This document shows positions 17,705 to 26,649 of a stretch of DNA of 64,000 bases, piece by piece. The notes below the pieces were generated by a model. The model was not told the DNA's origin and ran no database searches. It worked only from the letters and a program-made list of their open reading frames with translations. Location: the NCBI RefSeq assembly GCF_000621805.1, contig NZ_JHXH01000010.1, positions 1-64,000 on the forward strand, in the 5' to 3' direction. Each line of letters begins with the position of its first letter. Within the stretch, counting starts at the first letter, position 1. Both the position numbers and the translations under genes were made by a program. This DNA comes from Ruminococcus sp. FC2018 (GTDB lineage Bacteria > Bacillota > Clostridia > Oscillospirales > Ruminococcaceae).

Positions 17705-19300
17705 TTACTGTAATTCGCCTCGGTTAAACTCCGAAAGCTGTAAGCCCTCGTTCTTTTCAAGCGCCCAGCGGATATTCCACTCGCTTGTGAAAAGCAGCAG
17801 GTAGTTGTCCTTGAAATCCTTTACCAGCTTGGTGTCGCTGGAAAGCTTGAGGGTCTTGGGGTCAAGGTCCTTGTTATCTATCCAGCGGATATAGGAATAC
17901 GAAAGGCTCTCTTTGAGCAGGTCAACGTTGTATTCGTTCTTCATTCTGTACTCGAAAACTTCAAGCTGCAGCACGCCAACAACGCCCACGATGACCTCCT
18001 CCATACCTGTATCAGGCTCGTGGAAGATCTGGATAGCTCCCTCCTGGGCGATCTGGGTGGCACCCTTTACGAACTGTTTTCTTTTAAGGGTATCCTTCTG
18101 GCGGACTCTCATAAAGTGCTCGGGAGCAAAGGTTGGTATCGGCTCGAACTCAAATTTTTTCTTGGGGTCACATATGGTGTCACCGATGGCAAAGATGCCC
18201 GGGTCAAACACGCCGATTATATCCCCTGCATACGCCTCGTCGATTATCTCACGCTCCTGCGCCATGATCTGCTGTGGCTGGGAAAGGCGCATTTTCTTGT
18301 TGCCCTGAACGTGCAGAACGTCCATTTCCTTATCGAACTTTCCGGAGCACACACGCAGGAAGGTTATCCTATCTCGGTGCGCCTTGTTCATATTCGCCTG
18401 TATCTTGAAAACAAAAGCGGAGAACGTAGGGTCAAAGGGGTCAACGATACCCTCGGAGGACATTCTCGGGGTAGGGGATGTGGTCATCTCAAGGAAGTTC
18501 TCAAGGAAAGGCTCAACGCCGAAATTGGTCAGGGCAGAGCCGAAGAACACAGGGGAAAGCTCGCCCTTGCGCACGGCATCAATGTCAAATTCATAGCTTG
18601 CGCCGTCAAGGAGCTCGATGTCGTCGGATAAGGTCTGGTGGAGCCAGGGGGTTATAAGCTCGTCAAGGGACGGGTCGGAAAGGTCTACCTCCGTAGCGGC
18701 TACCTGATGCTGTCCGTTATTGGCTTCAAAGGAGATGATATGCTTTTTGTCTCTGTCATAAACACCCTTGAATTCTTTTCCGCAGCCGATAGGCCAGTTG
18801 ACGGGATAGGTCTTTATCCCAAGCTCGTTTTCTATCTGGTCCACAAGGTCAAAGGGGTTTCTTGCCTCTCGGTCCATTTTATTGACAAAGGTAAAGATAG
18901 GGATATGGCGCATAACGCAAACCTTAAAAAGCTTTCTTGTCTGCGCCTCAACGCCCTTTGATGCGTCGATAACCATTACCGCAGAGTCTGCCGCCATGAG
19001 GGTACGGTAGGTGTCCTCGGAAAAGTCCTGGTGTCCCGGTGTATCAAGGATATTTATGCAAAAGTCCTTATACTGGAACTGCATTACCGATGAGGTTACC
19101 GAGATACCTCTTTGCTTTTCTATCTCCATCCAGTCGGAGACAGCATGGCGGGAATTCTTTTTTCCCTTTACCGCACCTGCCTGGGCGATGGCACCGCCGT
19201 AAAGCAGGAACTTTTCGGTAAGGGTTGTCTTACCTGCGTCCGGGTGGGATATTATGGCGAACGTTCTGCGCCTTTTTATCTCTTGCTCAAGTGTTTTCAA
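17705..19300 (-). CDS. prfC: Peptide chain release factor 3
   Basis: A translational GTPase that recycles RF1/RF2 from the ribosome. The 531 residues match the usual length (about 529). G1 is SHPDAGKTT (18-26), with the RGISVTSSV switch-I region, DTPGHQDF (G3) and NKMDREAR (G4), followed by the beta-barrel and C-terminal domains. The start is TTG 19300, chosen because AGGAGG lies just upstream and the RF3 N-terminus begins here; the open frame continues 57 codons further. It has a promoter at 19343-19371 and is monocistronic. Confidence 0.95.
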   Translation of the reverse strand: MKTLEQEIKRRRTFAIISHPDAGKTTLTEKFLLYGGAIAQAGAVKGKKNSRHAVSDWMEIEKQRGISVTSSVMQFQYKDFCINILDTPGHQDFSEDTYRTLMAADSAVMVIDASKGVEAQTRKLFKVCVMRHIPIFTFVNKMDREARNPFDLVDQIENELGIKTYPVNWPIGCGKEFKGVYDRDKKHIISFEANNGQHQVAATEVDLSDPSLDELITPWLHQTLSDDIELLDGASYEFDIDAVRKGELSPVFFGSALTNFGVEPFLENFLEMTTSPTPRMSSEGIVDPFDPTFSAFVFKIQANMNKAHRDRITFLRVCSGKFDKEMDVLHVQGNKKMRLSQPQQIMAQEREIIDEAYAGDIIGVFDPGIFAIGDTICDPKKKFEFEPIPTFAPEHFMRVRQKDTLKRKQFVKGATQIAQEGAIQIFHEPDTGMEEVIVGVVGVLQLEVFEYRMKNEYNVDLLKESLSYSYIRWIDNKDLDPKTLKLSSDTKLVKDFKDNYLLLFTSEWNIRWALEKNEGLQLSEFNRGELQ

Positions 19301-19342
19301 ATATATTCCTCCTGTGTAGTCCCATATTTCACATACCCATTT

Positions 19343-19371
19343 AGTATAACACACAAAGCCGTTTTTTTCAA
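19343..19371 (-). promoter_or_regulatory. prfC promoter
   Basis: Leftward TTGAAA, 17 bases, TATACT, about 42 bases before the TTG start. Confidence 0.82.
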
Positions 19372-19498
19372 GCTGTGACAGAAATTTTACACTATGGAAA
19401 TCATGGGTACTGATAAGGCAGTTTTTGTAGGAACAGACAAAATATGAACGTTTAGAATATGAAATGTGCATAAAAATACTCGGGCTGAGAAAATCTTA

Positions 19499-19527
19499 TT
19501 GAAAAATCAACTGTTATGTGATATAAT
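19499..19527 (+). promoter_or_regulatory. Promoter of the Pro/Gln-repeat membrane protein
   Basis: TTGAAA, 17 bases, TATAAT with a TGA extended -10; about 60 bases before ATG. Confidence 0.85.
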
Positions 19528-19588
19528 TTGAGTTGTACAGTCAGGGGATAGTTACCCTGTAAAACGGGAGAAACGGGAGGAAAGACAA

Positions 19589-20878
19589 ATGTCCGGAGAT
19601 AACGGTGTTAAAGCATTCAGGTCCATAAGCCTTCTGCTTATTGTGGCAGGTATCGTCACACTTGTATTTGGCCTTATCGGACTTTCAAATTCCAAAAAGA
19701 CCAACAAGACCATGGGTCAGCTCAAGACATATTACGAACAGATGGAGAGCTCTTCCGGCGGAAATGAGTACGGGTATTCAACTCCCAGAACAAACAGCGC
19801 CAGCGATTCAAGAAGTGCCATGTTCAAAACCTTTGACGAATGGTACGGAAAATCTACAACGTATTCCTATGCTATATTAGCTTTGTCCGTGATACATATT
19901 GTGGCGGGTATTCTGGGTATTATCCTTGCAGAATCAAGCGGTTCGGGAGCGAAGATCGCTATCGGAGCTGTTCTGGTGGCGGGAGCCATCGGAGTGATAG
20001 TGTATCCGATGATGGTGAACAGAAAGGACTATGATGAGATCGAGGCAGCGTTCAACCTGATGTCGGAGCTTTTCAAGACCTTTGGAAAAGCTCTGGGCGG
20101 AAGCGGACTGCCGTCGGATATGGAATTCAATATGGTGGCGTTAAAGCCATTCTCTCAGATAATCACATACACAGGGCTTATACTGGGACTTGGATACTTT
20201 GGCAGTGCGTTCCTCACAGGAGGTTCCTCCTCCACAGTTTCGTCCTCGTCCTCCGGTTCGGGCATGGGTACGGTGAACACAGACGATTTCTTTGCTCAGT
20301 TCAACAAGCCGCCGGTACCTCCTCAGGGAGCACCCCAGCAGCAAAGACCGATGGGCGCACCTCAGGGAATGCCTCAGCAGCAAAGACCGATGGGGGCACC
20401 ACAGGGAATGCCTCAGCAGCAAAGACCGATGGGGGCACCACAGGGAATGCCTCAGCAGCAGAGACCGATGGGCGCACCACAGGGAATGCCTCAGCAGCAA
20501 AGACCGATGGGCGCACCCCAGGGAGCACCGCAACAGCCAAGACCAATGGGCGCACCTCAGGGAATGCCCCAGCAGCAAAGACCAATGGGCGCACCTCAGG
20601 GAGCACCGCAACAGCCAAGACCAATGGGCGCACCTCAGGGAATGCCCCAGCAGCAAAGACCGATGGGTTCACCACAGGGAATGCCACAGCAGCAATTCAG
20701 ACCTTCACCCAATGCAGCTCCTCAGAATCTGAGACCTGCACCGGGAGTAAGACCTCCTGCACCCCAGCCGCCTCAGCCGCCGCAGGATCCTGCAGGTTCG
20801 GGAACAATGGACGAAGTTGCACTTCCAAGCGCAGAGGATCTGGAAAGACTCCTGGGTGGAATGAACGGACAGAAATAA
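19589..20878 (+). CDS. Membrane protein with (R)PMGAPQGMPQQQ repeat tail
   Basis: Family not recognised. The 429-residue protein has about four membrane helices (residues 12-32, 90-112, 116-138 and about 190-212) in its first half. A Ser-rich linker follows, and then ten or so 12-residue repeats of the PMGAPQGMPQQQR type (about 245-370), ending in a Pro-rich and acidic tail. The repeat tail is low in charge and probably disordered, perhaps cytoplasmic. Good GGGAGGAAAG site before ATG. It is monocistronic, with promoter and terminator. Function unknown. Confidence 0.75.
   Translation: MSGDNGVKAFRSISLLLIVAGIVTLVFGLIGLSNSKKTNKTMGQLKTYYEQMESSSGGNEYGYSTPRTNSASDSRSAMFKTFDEWYGKSTTYSYAILALSVIHIVAGILGIILAESSGSGAKIAIGAVLVAGAIGVIVYPMMVNRKDYDEIEAAFNLMSELFKTFGKALGGSGLPSDMEFNMVALKPFSQIITYTGLILGLGYFGSAFLTGGSSSTVSSSSSGSGMGTVNTDDFFAQFNKPPVPPQGAPQQQRPMGAPQGMPQQQRPMGAPQGMPQQQRPMGAPQGMPQQQRPMGAPQGMPQQQRPMGAPQGAPQQPRPMGAPQGMPQQQRPMGAPQGAPQQPRPMGAPQGMPQQQRPMGSPQGMPQQQFRPSPNAAPQNLRPAPGVRPPAPQPPQPPQDPAGSGTMDEVALPSAEDLERLLGGMNGQK
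20325..20700. repeat. 36-bp tandem repeats encoding PMGAPQG units
   Basis: Ten or more 36-base units, with variants (GGAATGCC/GGAGCACC and CAGCAGCAAAG/CAACAGCCAAG), encode the 12-residue repeats. Higher-order alternation of the two variants in the middle suggests past duplications of blocks. Confidence 0.88.
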
Positions 20879-20887
20879 AGCACAACA

Positions 20888-20923
20888 AAAAACCCTCTCC
20901 GGTAAAACGGGGAGGGTTTATTA
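20888..20923. terminator. Bidirectional terminator
   Basis: Stem AACCCTCTCC / GGGGAGGGTT between convergent genes, with A-tract and T-rich flank. Confidence 0.85.
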
Positions 20924-20932
20924 TGTCTTTTA

Positions 20933-22396
20933 TCAATAGAGCTTCTTTATCCACATTGACGGTGCCAGCATCATTATTATGGGTATACATTCAAGTCTGC
21001 CCAGAAGCATATCCATGCTCAGGGTTATTTTTGAAAGGTCGGAGAGATGTGCAAAGTTGCACATTGGACCTACCTTGGCAAGTCCCGGTCCGATGTTATT
21101 GAAGCAGGTGGTCACCGATGTGAACGAGGTGGTGAAATCAAGGTTGTTCAGGGAGATTATTATCAGGGAGGTAAAGAAAATAAGGATATAAAGTATAAGG
21201 TATCCGCTGACTCCGTGGACGGTCTCGATATTTAGGGTCTTATCGTCGGACTTGACCACGTTCACCGATTTTGGGTGAAGCATTTTGCGAAGATTACGTT
21301 TTGCGGTACGCACAAGGATTATCAGTCTTGAGACCTTGAATCCGCCGCCTGTGGAGCCTGCGCAGGCACCCACGAACATAAGTATTACAAGTATGACTTT
21401 GGAAAGCTCCGGCCATTGGTCAAAATCAGCTGTGGCAAAGCCTGTGGAGGTCATTATGGAGCTGACCTGGAAGGAGGAGTATCTGAAAGCTTTGGAGAAG
21501 CTTCCGTAAACGCCGTAAGCCATGGTGTTTGCACAGATCAGACCGATAGAAGTGGCGATTATGCCAAGGTAAACCTTGAACTCGGAATTTTTGAAAATAT
21601 CCGAAAAGCGCTTCATTATTATGAAGAAGTAAATGTTGAAGTTTATTCCGAAAAGCATCATAAACACTGTTACAACGCCTTCAATGTAAGCAGAATTGTA
21701 ATAACCGAGTCCTGCATTTCTGATACCGAAGCCACCTGTTCCTGATGTTCCGAAGGCGGTGCAGACGCTGTCGTAAAGAGGCATTCCTCCAACCACCAGG
21801 AAGATTATCATGATAAGCGTAAGAACGGTGTATATTGCATAAAGGATCGCCGCAGATGACCTTCCCTTAGGCACCAGCTTTTCAACGGTAGGTCCCGGGC
21901 ACTCAGCTCTCATAAGCTGAAGGCTTGAGGACTTCTTGTCCGACGGCAGTATCGCTACCGTAAGCACCAGAACTCCCATACCGCCGACCCAGTGGGTAAA
22001 GCATCGCCAGAACATCATACCCTTTGTCATCGTCTCAACATCGGTGAGGATAGACGAGCCTGTGGTGGTAAAGCCGGAGATACTTTCAAAAAGGGCATCT
22101 ATAAAGTTTGGAATCTCGCCGCTGACATAAAAGGGAAGGCAGCCGTATAAGGATATTACTATCCAGCCCAGAGCTGCTACCGCAATTCCGTCACGGGAGT
22201 TAACGTCCATTTTCTTCTGACGTGTGAAAAGAAATATCGGCACCTGTATCGCAGCCACTGACAGGGCTACTATGATAAACACTCTGAAGGTGCGCATTTC
22301 ATGGTAATACAGCGCCACACCTGCCGGGATGAGCATAAGCACCGCTTCAAGGGTGCACATCTGCGACAGCATATGGAGCACAGTTTTCTTGTTCAA
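20933..22396 (-). CDS. trkH: Potassium uptake protein TrkH family
   Basis: The membrane pore of a Trk/Ktr potassium uptake system. The 487-residue, multi-helix protein shows the four pore loops: SGFTTTGSS, GTSGTGGFG, MTSTGFAT and FNNIGPG. It starts 12 bases after the trkA stop with a ribosome site in the gap, so the two subunits are produced together from the promoter at 23856-23884. Whether it is TrkH or KtrB cannot be decided from sequence, but the length favours TrkH. Confidence 0.93.
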   Translation of the reverse strand: MNKKTVLHMLSQMCTLEAVLMLIPAGVALYYHEMRTFRVFIIVALSVAAIQVPIFLFTRQKKMDVNSRDGIAVAALGWIVISLYGCLPFYVSGEIPNFIDALFESISGFTTTGSSILTDVETMTKGMMFWRCFTHWVGGMGVLVLTVAILPSDKKSSSLQLMRAECPGPTVEKLVPKGRSSAAILYAIYTVLTLIMIIFLVVGGMPLYDSVCTAFGTSGTGGFGIRNAGLGYYNSAYIEGVVTVFMMLFGINFNIYFFIIMKRFSDIFKNSEFKVYLGIIATSIGLICANTMAYGVYGSFSKAFRYSSFQVSSIMTSTGFATADFDQWPELSKVILVILMFVGACAGSTGGGFKVSRLIILVRTAKRNLRKMLHPKSVNVVKSDDKTLNIETVHGVSGYLILYILIFFTSLIIISLNNLDFTTSFTSVTTCFNNIGPGLAKVGPMCNFAHLSDLSKITLSMDMLLGRLECIPIIMMLAPSMWIKKLY

Positions 22397-22408
22397 AGGG
22401 ATCTTCTC

Positions 22409-23770
22409 CTATTCCAGTATATCTCTCAGTTCCGAGAAACGCTGATCCTTGGTGACAATAATAACTGAGTTGTCAAGTTCTATGGTGTCATTACCGCTGG
22501 GGATAATGACCTGACGCTTTTTGATTATTGCACAGATCAGTATGTCTTTTTTGATCTTTATATCTTTAAGAGGCACACCGGTAAGTCCGGGGATAGCCTC
22601 CTTGATATTGAACTCGATAGCCTCCACCTGGTTGCCGATAAGGTGGTAGAGAGATTCAATACGGCTTTCGGAAGACGCATTCTCAAGAGATCTTACATAG
22701 CTGAGAATGGTGGCTGTGGTGAGCAGTTTTGGCATTACAAGGGTGTCAAGCCCCAGCATTCTTGCCATATCAACATATGAATCCCTGTTTATTTTTGTGA
22801 TAGTCTTTGCTTCGGAGTTGTTCTTTGCGTAAAGGGACATGATAATGTTTTCCTCGTCAAGTCCGGAAAGTGCAACGAACGCATCAACATCCCTTATGCC
22901 CTCGTCAAGGAGCAGCTCCTGATCGGTGCCGTCACCATGGATTATCGTAGCCTTGGGTATCTCGTCGCAAAGCTCGGTACAGCGGTTGTAGTCCTTTTCA
23001 ATTACCTTGACACGCATTCCCATTGCGGAAAGCTGCTTTGCAAGATAAAAGCCGATCCTTCCGCCGCCCACTATCATCACGGATTTTATCTTAGTCTTTA
23101 CAAGTCCGTTCTCACGGAAGAAACGTTCGATATCCGAATGGGTGGCAGCTATATTTATTCTGTCGTCGGCGTGGAGCACAAAGTCACCGGTGGGTATAAA
23201 AATGCCATGTTCACGCTGAACGGCACAGATAAGAAATTTCAGTTTCAGTCTTTTGTATATCTCCGCAAGCGTCAGACCGATGAAAGGTGAGCCCTCGGAA
23301 AGCTTCAGCTCAACCATTTCCACCTTGCCCTTGCCGAAGACCTCAAGTCTTGAGGCGGTGGGGAACACCAGTCCGTTAACTATCTCCTGGGCGGTGTAAA
23401 GCTCGGGGTTAATGATAAGAGCAAGTCCCAGCTGGTTTTTGATTATGTCTATCTGGTCAAGATACTCCGGATTTCTAACACGGCAGATAGTCTTTTTTGC
23501 ACCAAGCTGTCTTCCCAGCATACAGCACACCATATTAAGCTCGTCGTGGGCGGTGGTGGCAATAAGCATGTCGGAGCCCTTGACTCCTGCATCGATCTGA
23601 ACGCCGGCAGTTGCACCGTTGCCCTCGATACACATTATATCCTGGGAGTTGAGCAGCTTTTTGACTGCTTCGGGGTTACTGTCCACGGCGATAACGCTGT
23701 GACCCTCTTCAACCAGCTGTTCGGAAAGGGTAGCACCTATCTTTCCCGCACCGATAACAACAAATTTCAT
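22409..23770 (-). CDS. trkA: Potassium uptake regulatory protein TrkA
   Basis: The cytoplasmic gating ring of the Trk channel. The protein of 453 residues has two Rossmann RCK-N domains, VIGAGKIGATL at the start and IVGGGRIGFYL near 230, each followed by a TrkA-C domain. ATG 23770 gives the family N-terminus MKFVVIGAG. An in-frame ATG at 23800 sits next to GGAGGGA but at very short spacing, so the true start is open. It forms an operon with trkH. Confidence 0.93.
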   Translation of the reverse strand: MKFVVIGAGKIGATLSEQLVEEGHSVIAVDSNPEAVKKLLNSQDIMCIEGNGATAGVQIDAGVKGSDMLIATTAHDELNMVCCMLGRQLGAKKTICRVRNPEYLDQIDIIKNQLGLALIINPELYTAQEIVNGLVFPTASRLEVFGKGKVEMVELKLSEGSPFIGLTLAEIYKRLKLKFLICAVQREHGIFIPTGDFVLHADDRINIAATHSDIERFFRENGLVKTKIKSVMIVGGGRIGFYLAKQLSAMGMRVKVIEKDYNRCTELCDEIPKATIIHGDGTDQELLLDEGIRDVDAFVALSGLDEENIIMSLYAKNNSEAKTITKINRDSYVDMARMLGLDTLVMPKLLTTATILSYVRSLENASSESRIESLYHLIGNQVEAIEFNIKEAIPGLTGVPLKDIKIKKDILICAIIKKRQVIIPSGNDTIELDNSVIIVTKDQRFSELRDILE

Positions 23771-23855
23771 ATTTATTCCATGCCTGCACCCGGCAGACAT
23801 TCCCTCCTTCTCAAAGGCGGAAATCAACAGTTCCCCCCTTTATAAATACACAGTT

Positions 23856-23884
23856 ATTATATCACCGCCACGTAGGATTGTCAA
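23856..23884 (-). promoter_or_regulatory. trkA-trkH promoter
   Basis: Leftward TTGACA, 17 bases, TATAAT with extended TGA. Confidence 0.9.
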
Positions 23885-24018
23885 TATTGTACAGTTGACA
23901 AAGAAATGGCACTAAAAGCGTAAATTTTTGTTATCTAATATAAATCCTGACCGTTTACACATAAAGGGAGAAAACCACAAATGCCCCGGGTACCTTTTGG
24001 GCACACAGGGCATATAGA

Positions 24019-24921
24019 TCATCCAAGTGTTTTCTTCTGTCCGTCCTTGCTTATCACCGCATTGGCAAACAGCTTTTTTGTGCGTTTTTCGTAATAACCC
24101 GGGTTTGGCATAGCGGGACTGTAATGGGTGAGCCAGAGCTCCTTTGAGCCTGATTTTACGGCAATATCCGCACTCTGGGAGAATACCATATGACCCTTCT
24201 CTCTCACCTTGTCCAGAAGCTCGTCGTCGCCGTACATTCCCTCGCAGATAAGCAGGTCGGAGCCTTTGGCAAACTCAGCCATACCCTCAAACGCCTTTGT
24301 GTCGGTCATATATGTTATCTTGATCGGGTCTCTTGCGGCATCTGTTACCATGTCGGTGGTTATTTGCTTATCTCCCACGGTAACGCTTTCTCCGCCATGG
24401 AGCTGTCGCCAGTATTTAACGTCCACACCCAGTTCCTTAGCCTTATTGGGGTTGAAAACGGGCTTTCTGTCCAGTCTGAAAGAATAGCCCATACAGGGTA
24501 TCCCATGGTGCAGGGGTATTGTGTTTACCACCATATCGTTCCAGTGCATGGTGTTGGGCTTTGAGCTGTCCAGCTCCACAATATCAATTCCGTATGGGAG
24601 CAGGGGGCAGATACAGCAAAGATTCTTGATTATCCTTGCAAGTCCCTTGCAGCCGTAAATGGTGATATATCCCTTTTTCCCCGTGTTTCCGATGGACAAA
24701 AGCAGTCCGGAAAGCCCGGAGATGTGGTCGGCATGAAAGTGGGTGATGAAGATAGCGCCTATTTTGTTGAGCTTACAGCCGTGCTGAGCAAGGGCTATCT
24801 GTGTTCCCTCGCCGCAGTCAACGATAGCAGCCTTTCCGTTATACTCCACCCAAAGGCTTGTGAGCCACCTGTTGGGCAGGGGCATCATTCCACCTGTGCC
24901 TGCCAGACATACGTCTATCAT
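24019..24921 (-). CDS. rnz: Ribonuclease Z
   Basis: A metallo-beta-lactamase fold endonuclease that trims tRNA 3' ends, needed where CCA is not encoded, as for most tRNAs in this window. The 300-residue protein has the zinc motif THFHADH (His61, His63, Asp65, His66), the PLHHGIPCMGY block, MTDTK and HYSPA. GAGGGTGATAAA precedes ATG. It is transcribed alone from a promoter at 24966-24994. A weak GC-rich hairpin downstream (about 23980-24012) may end the transcript. Confidence 0.93.
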   Translation of the reverse strand: MIDVCLAGTGGMMPLPNRWLTSLWVEYNGKAAIVDCGEGTQIALAQHGCKLNKIGAIFITHFHADHISGLSGLLLSIGNTGKKGYITIYGCKGLARIIKNLCCICPLLPYGIDIVELDSSKPNTMHWNDMVVNTIPLHHGIPCMGYSFRLDRKPVFNPNKAKELGVDVKYWRQLHGGESVTVGDKQITTDMVTDAARDPIKITYMTDTKAFEGMAEFAKGSDLLICEGMYGDDELLDKVREKGHMVFSQSADIAVKSGSKELWLTHYSPAMPNPGYYEKRTKKLFANAVISKDGQKKTLG

Positions 24922-24965
24922 TTTATCACCCTCGTTCCTTTTCAGATCATAGTTACCTATGTATT

Positions 24966-24994
24966 ATTATGAATCAAAAGCCTGTCTTTGTCAA
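24966..24994 (-). promoter_or_regulatory. rnz promoter
   Basis: Leftward TTGACA, 17 bases, CATAAT. Confidence 0.8.
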
Positions 24995-25024
24995 GGCAAA
25001 AAGTGTAAATTTGCATAAAACAAA

Positions 25025-25058
25025 AGCGCACCCTCCCACATTATCGGAAAGGTGCGTA
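25025..25058 (-). terminator. Terminator of the thrS-putP operon
   Basis: Leftward stem ACGCACC / GGGTGCGC followed by TTTTGTTTT, directly after the symporter gene. Confidence 0.83.
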
Positions 25059-25072
25059 TTTTCAAAGCTTTA

Positions 25073-26632
25073 TCAGGATTGTGTCTCCGCGGGCTGTTGG
25101 TCGCAGCCGCAATTTACGCCGTTTTTAACGTCTGCAAACTCCCGCAGCATCTCCTGGGTGGGTGCCTTGGTGCAAAGGCTTGCCACAATGATGCAAAACA
25201 GGCTTATTGCAAATCCGATGACCAGGGAATAAAGCCCTGTGGACTCGGCAAGGGTCTTGCCACCGAATTTGATGTAGTCCCAGACTATAACGGTCAATGC
25301 GCCGGAGGATATACCTGCCACGGCACCTGCAAGATTGGTGCGCTTCCAGTAAAGGGACATAAGCACGATGGGACCGAAGGATGCTCCAAGTCCTGCCCAG
25401 GCGTCGGAAACAAGTCCCATAACGCTGCTGTCAGGGTCAAGGGCGATCAAGTAGGCTACAACAGCCACCACAAGCACTGTGATACGGCTAACGAGCAGGA
25501 CACCCTTTGGCGAGGCTTTTTTGTTTATAACGGAGTGGTAAATGTCCTCGGATACGGAGGAAGCGGTAACAAGAAGCTGCGAATCGGCGGTGGACATTAT
25601 GGCAGCCAGGATACCGCAAAGGAAAATTCCGCCGATAAAGGCAATGCCTATGTCCTCGTTGAACACCTTGCGTATCATTTCGATAAACACCTTTTCGGTG
25701 TCTGCGCCTTCAAGAACGTCCGCCAGATAAGCTCTGCCCACAATACCGATAATGCAGGCAAATGCCAGAGAAAGTGCACACCAGCATATACCGATGACTC
25801 TGGATTTTTTGATTTCCTTTTCATTCTTGATAGCCATAAATCTTACGATAATATGAGGCATTCCGAAGTAGCCCAGTGCCCAGCCCAGCTGAGAGATTAT
25901 GTCCACAAAGGAATAGCTTTTTCCGCCTGCGTCGGAGAAAACGTCAAAGAAAGCCTTTGAATCGACTCCCGAGGAGGTTATATTGTCCATAACGTTGCCT
26001 GCGCCCACAAGCATAAACGCTATTATCGGCACGGTTATAACACCGATCAGCATAAGCAGACCTTGGATAAAGTCGGTGACGCACACCGCCATAAAGCCGC
26101 CCATAAAGGTATAGGACAGGATGACCAGAGCACCTATGGTAAGGCAGAGCTTATAGTTTATGCCGAATATGGAATTAAACAGCTTTCCGCCTGCGGCAAG
26201 ACCCGATGCGGTATATACCAGGAAGAATATGAGAATAGCTACCGATGAAATAAGAAGAAGTATGCGGTGCTTGTCGTGGAACCTGTTTTCAAGGTATTTG
26301 GGCAGGGTAAGGGAGTTGTTGGCCCTTATGGTGTAGCGGCGCAGTCTCTTGGCTACGAATATCCAGTTAAGTGCCGTTCCTATGAACAAGCCCACGGCTA
26401 TCCAGATCTGTCCCGTTCCCAGGGCATAGACTGCACCGGGGAGTCCCATAAGCAGCCAGCCGGACATATCCGAAGCCTGTGCCGAAAGGGCAGCCACCCA
26501 GCCGGAAAGCCCTCTTCCGCCCAGGAAAAAGTCTTCCGAGTTCTTTGTTTTTCTCATATAGGATGCGCCGATCAGCAGCATTCCCATAAGATAGCACACA
26601 AATGCTATGATTATCCAGACCGTTGATGACAT
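25073..26632 (-). CDS. Sodium:solute symporter, PutP type
   Basis: A 519-residue protein of the sodium:solute symporter family with about 13 membrane helices. PutP-like marks include an early FFLGGRGLSGWVAALSAQASDMSGW block and, later, IMSTADSQLLVTASS with sodium-site Ser/Thr. PutP takes up proline; closely related proteins take other solutes, so the substrate is uncertain. It follows thrS by only 17 bases with no terminator, placing it under the same threonine T-box, which hints at threonine or a related substrate. ATG 26632 is 10 bases after AAGGAAGG; TTG 26641 is too close to it. Confidence 0.87.
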   Translation of the reverse strand: MSSTVWIIIAFVCYLMGMLLIGASYMRKTKNSEDFFLGGRGLSGWVAALSAQASDMSGWLLMGLPGAVYALGTGQIWIAVGLFIGTALNWIFVAKRLRRYTIRANNSLTLPKYLENRFHDKHRILLLISSVAILIFFLVYTASGLAAGGKLFNSIFGINYKLCLTIGALVILSYTFMGGFMAVCVTDFIQGLLMLIGVITVPIIAFMLVGAGNVMDNITSSGVDSKAFFDVFSDAGGKSYSFVDIISQLGWALGYFGMPHIIVRFMAIKNEKEIKKSRVIGICWCALSLAFACIIGIVGRAYLADVLEGADTEKVFIEMIRKVFNEDIGIAFIGGIFLCGILAAIMSTADSQLLVTASSVSEDIYHSVINKKASPKGVLLVSRITVLVVAVVAYLIALDPDSSVMGLVSDAWAGLGASFGPIVLMSLYWKRTNLAGAVAGISSGALTVIVWDYIKFGGKTLAESTGLYSLVIGFAISLFCIIVASLCTKAPTQEMLREFADVKNGVNCGCDQQPAETQS

Positions 26633-26649
26633 TTTCTTCAAACCTTCCT

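Noticed and set aside
20141-20732. Long overlapping frames on both strands in the repeat region
   Set aside because: Shadows of the 36-base repeat, which is open in several frames.
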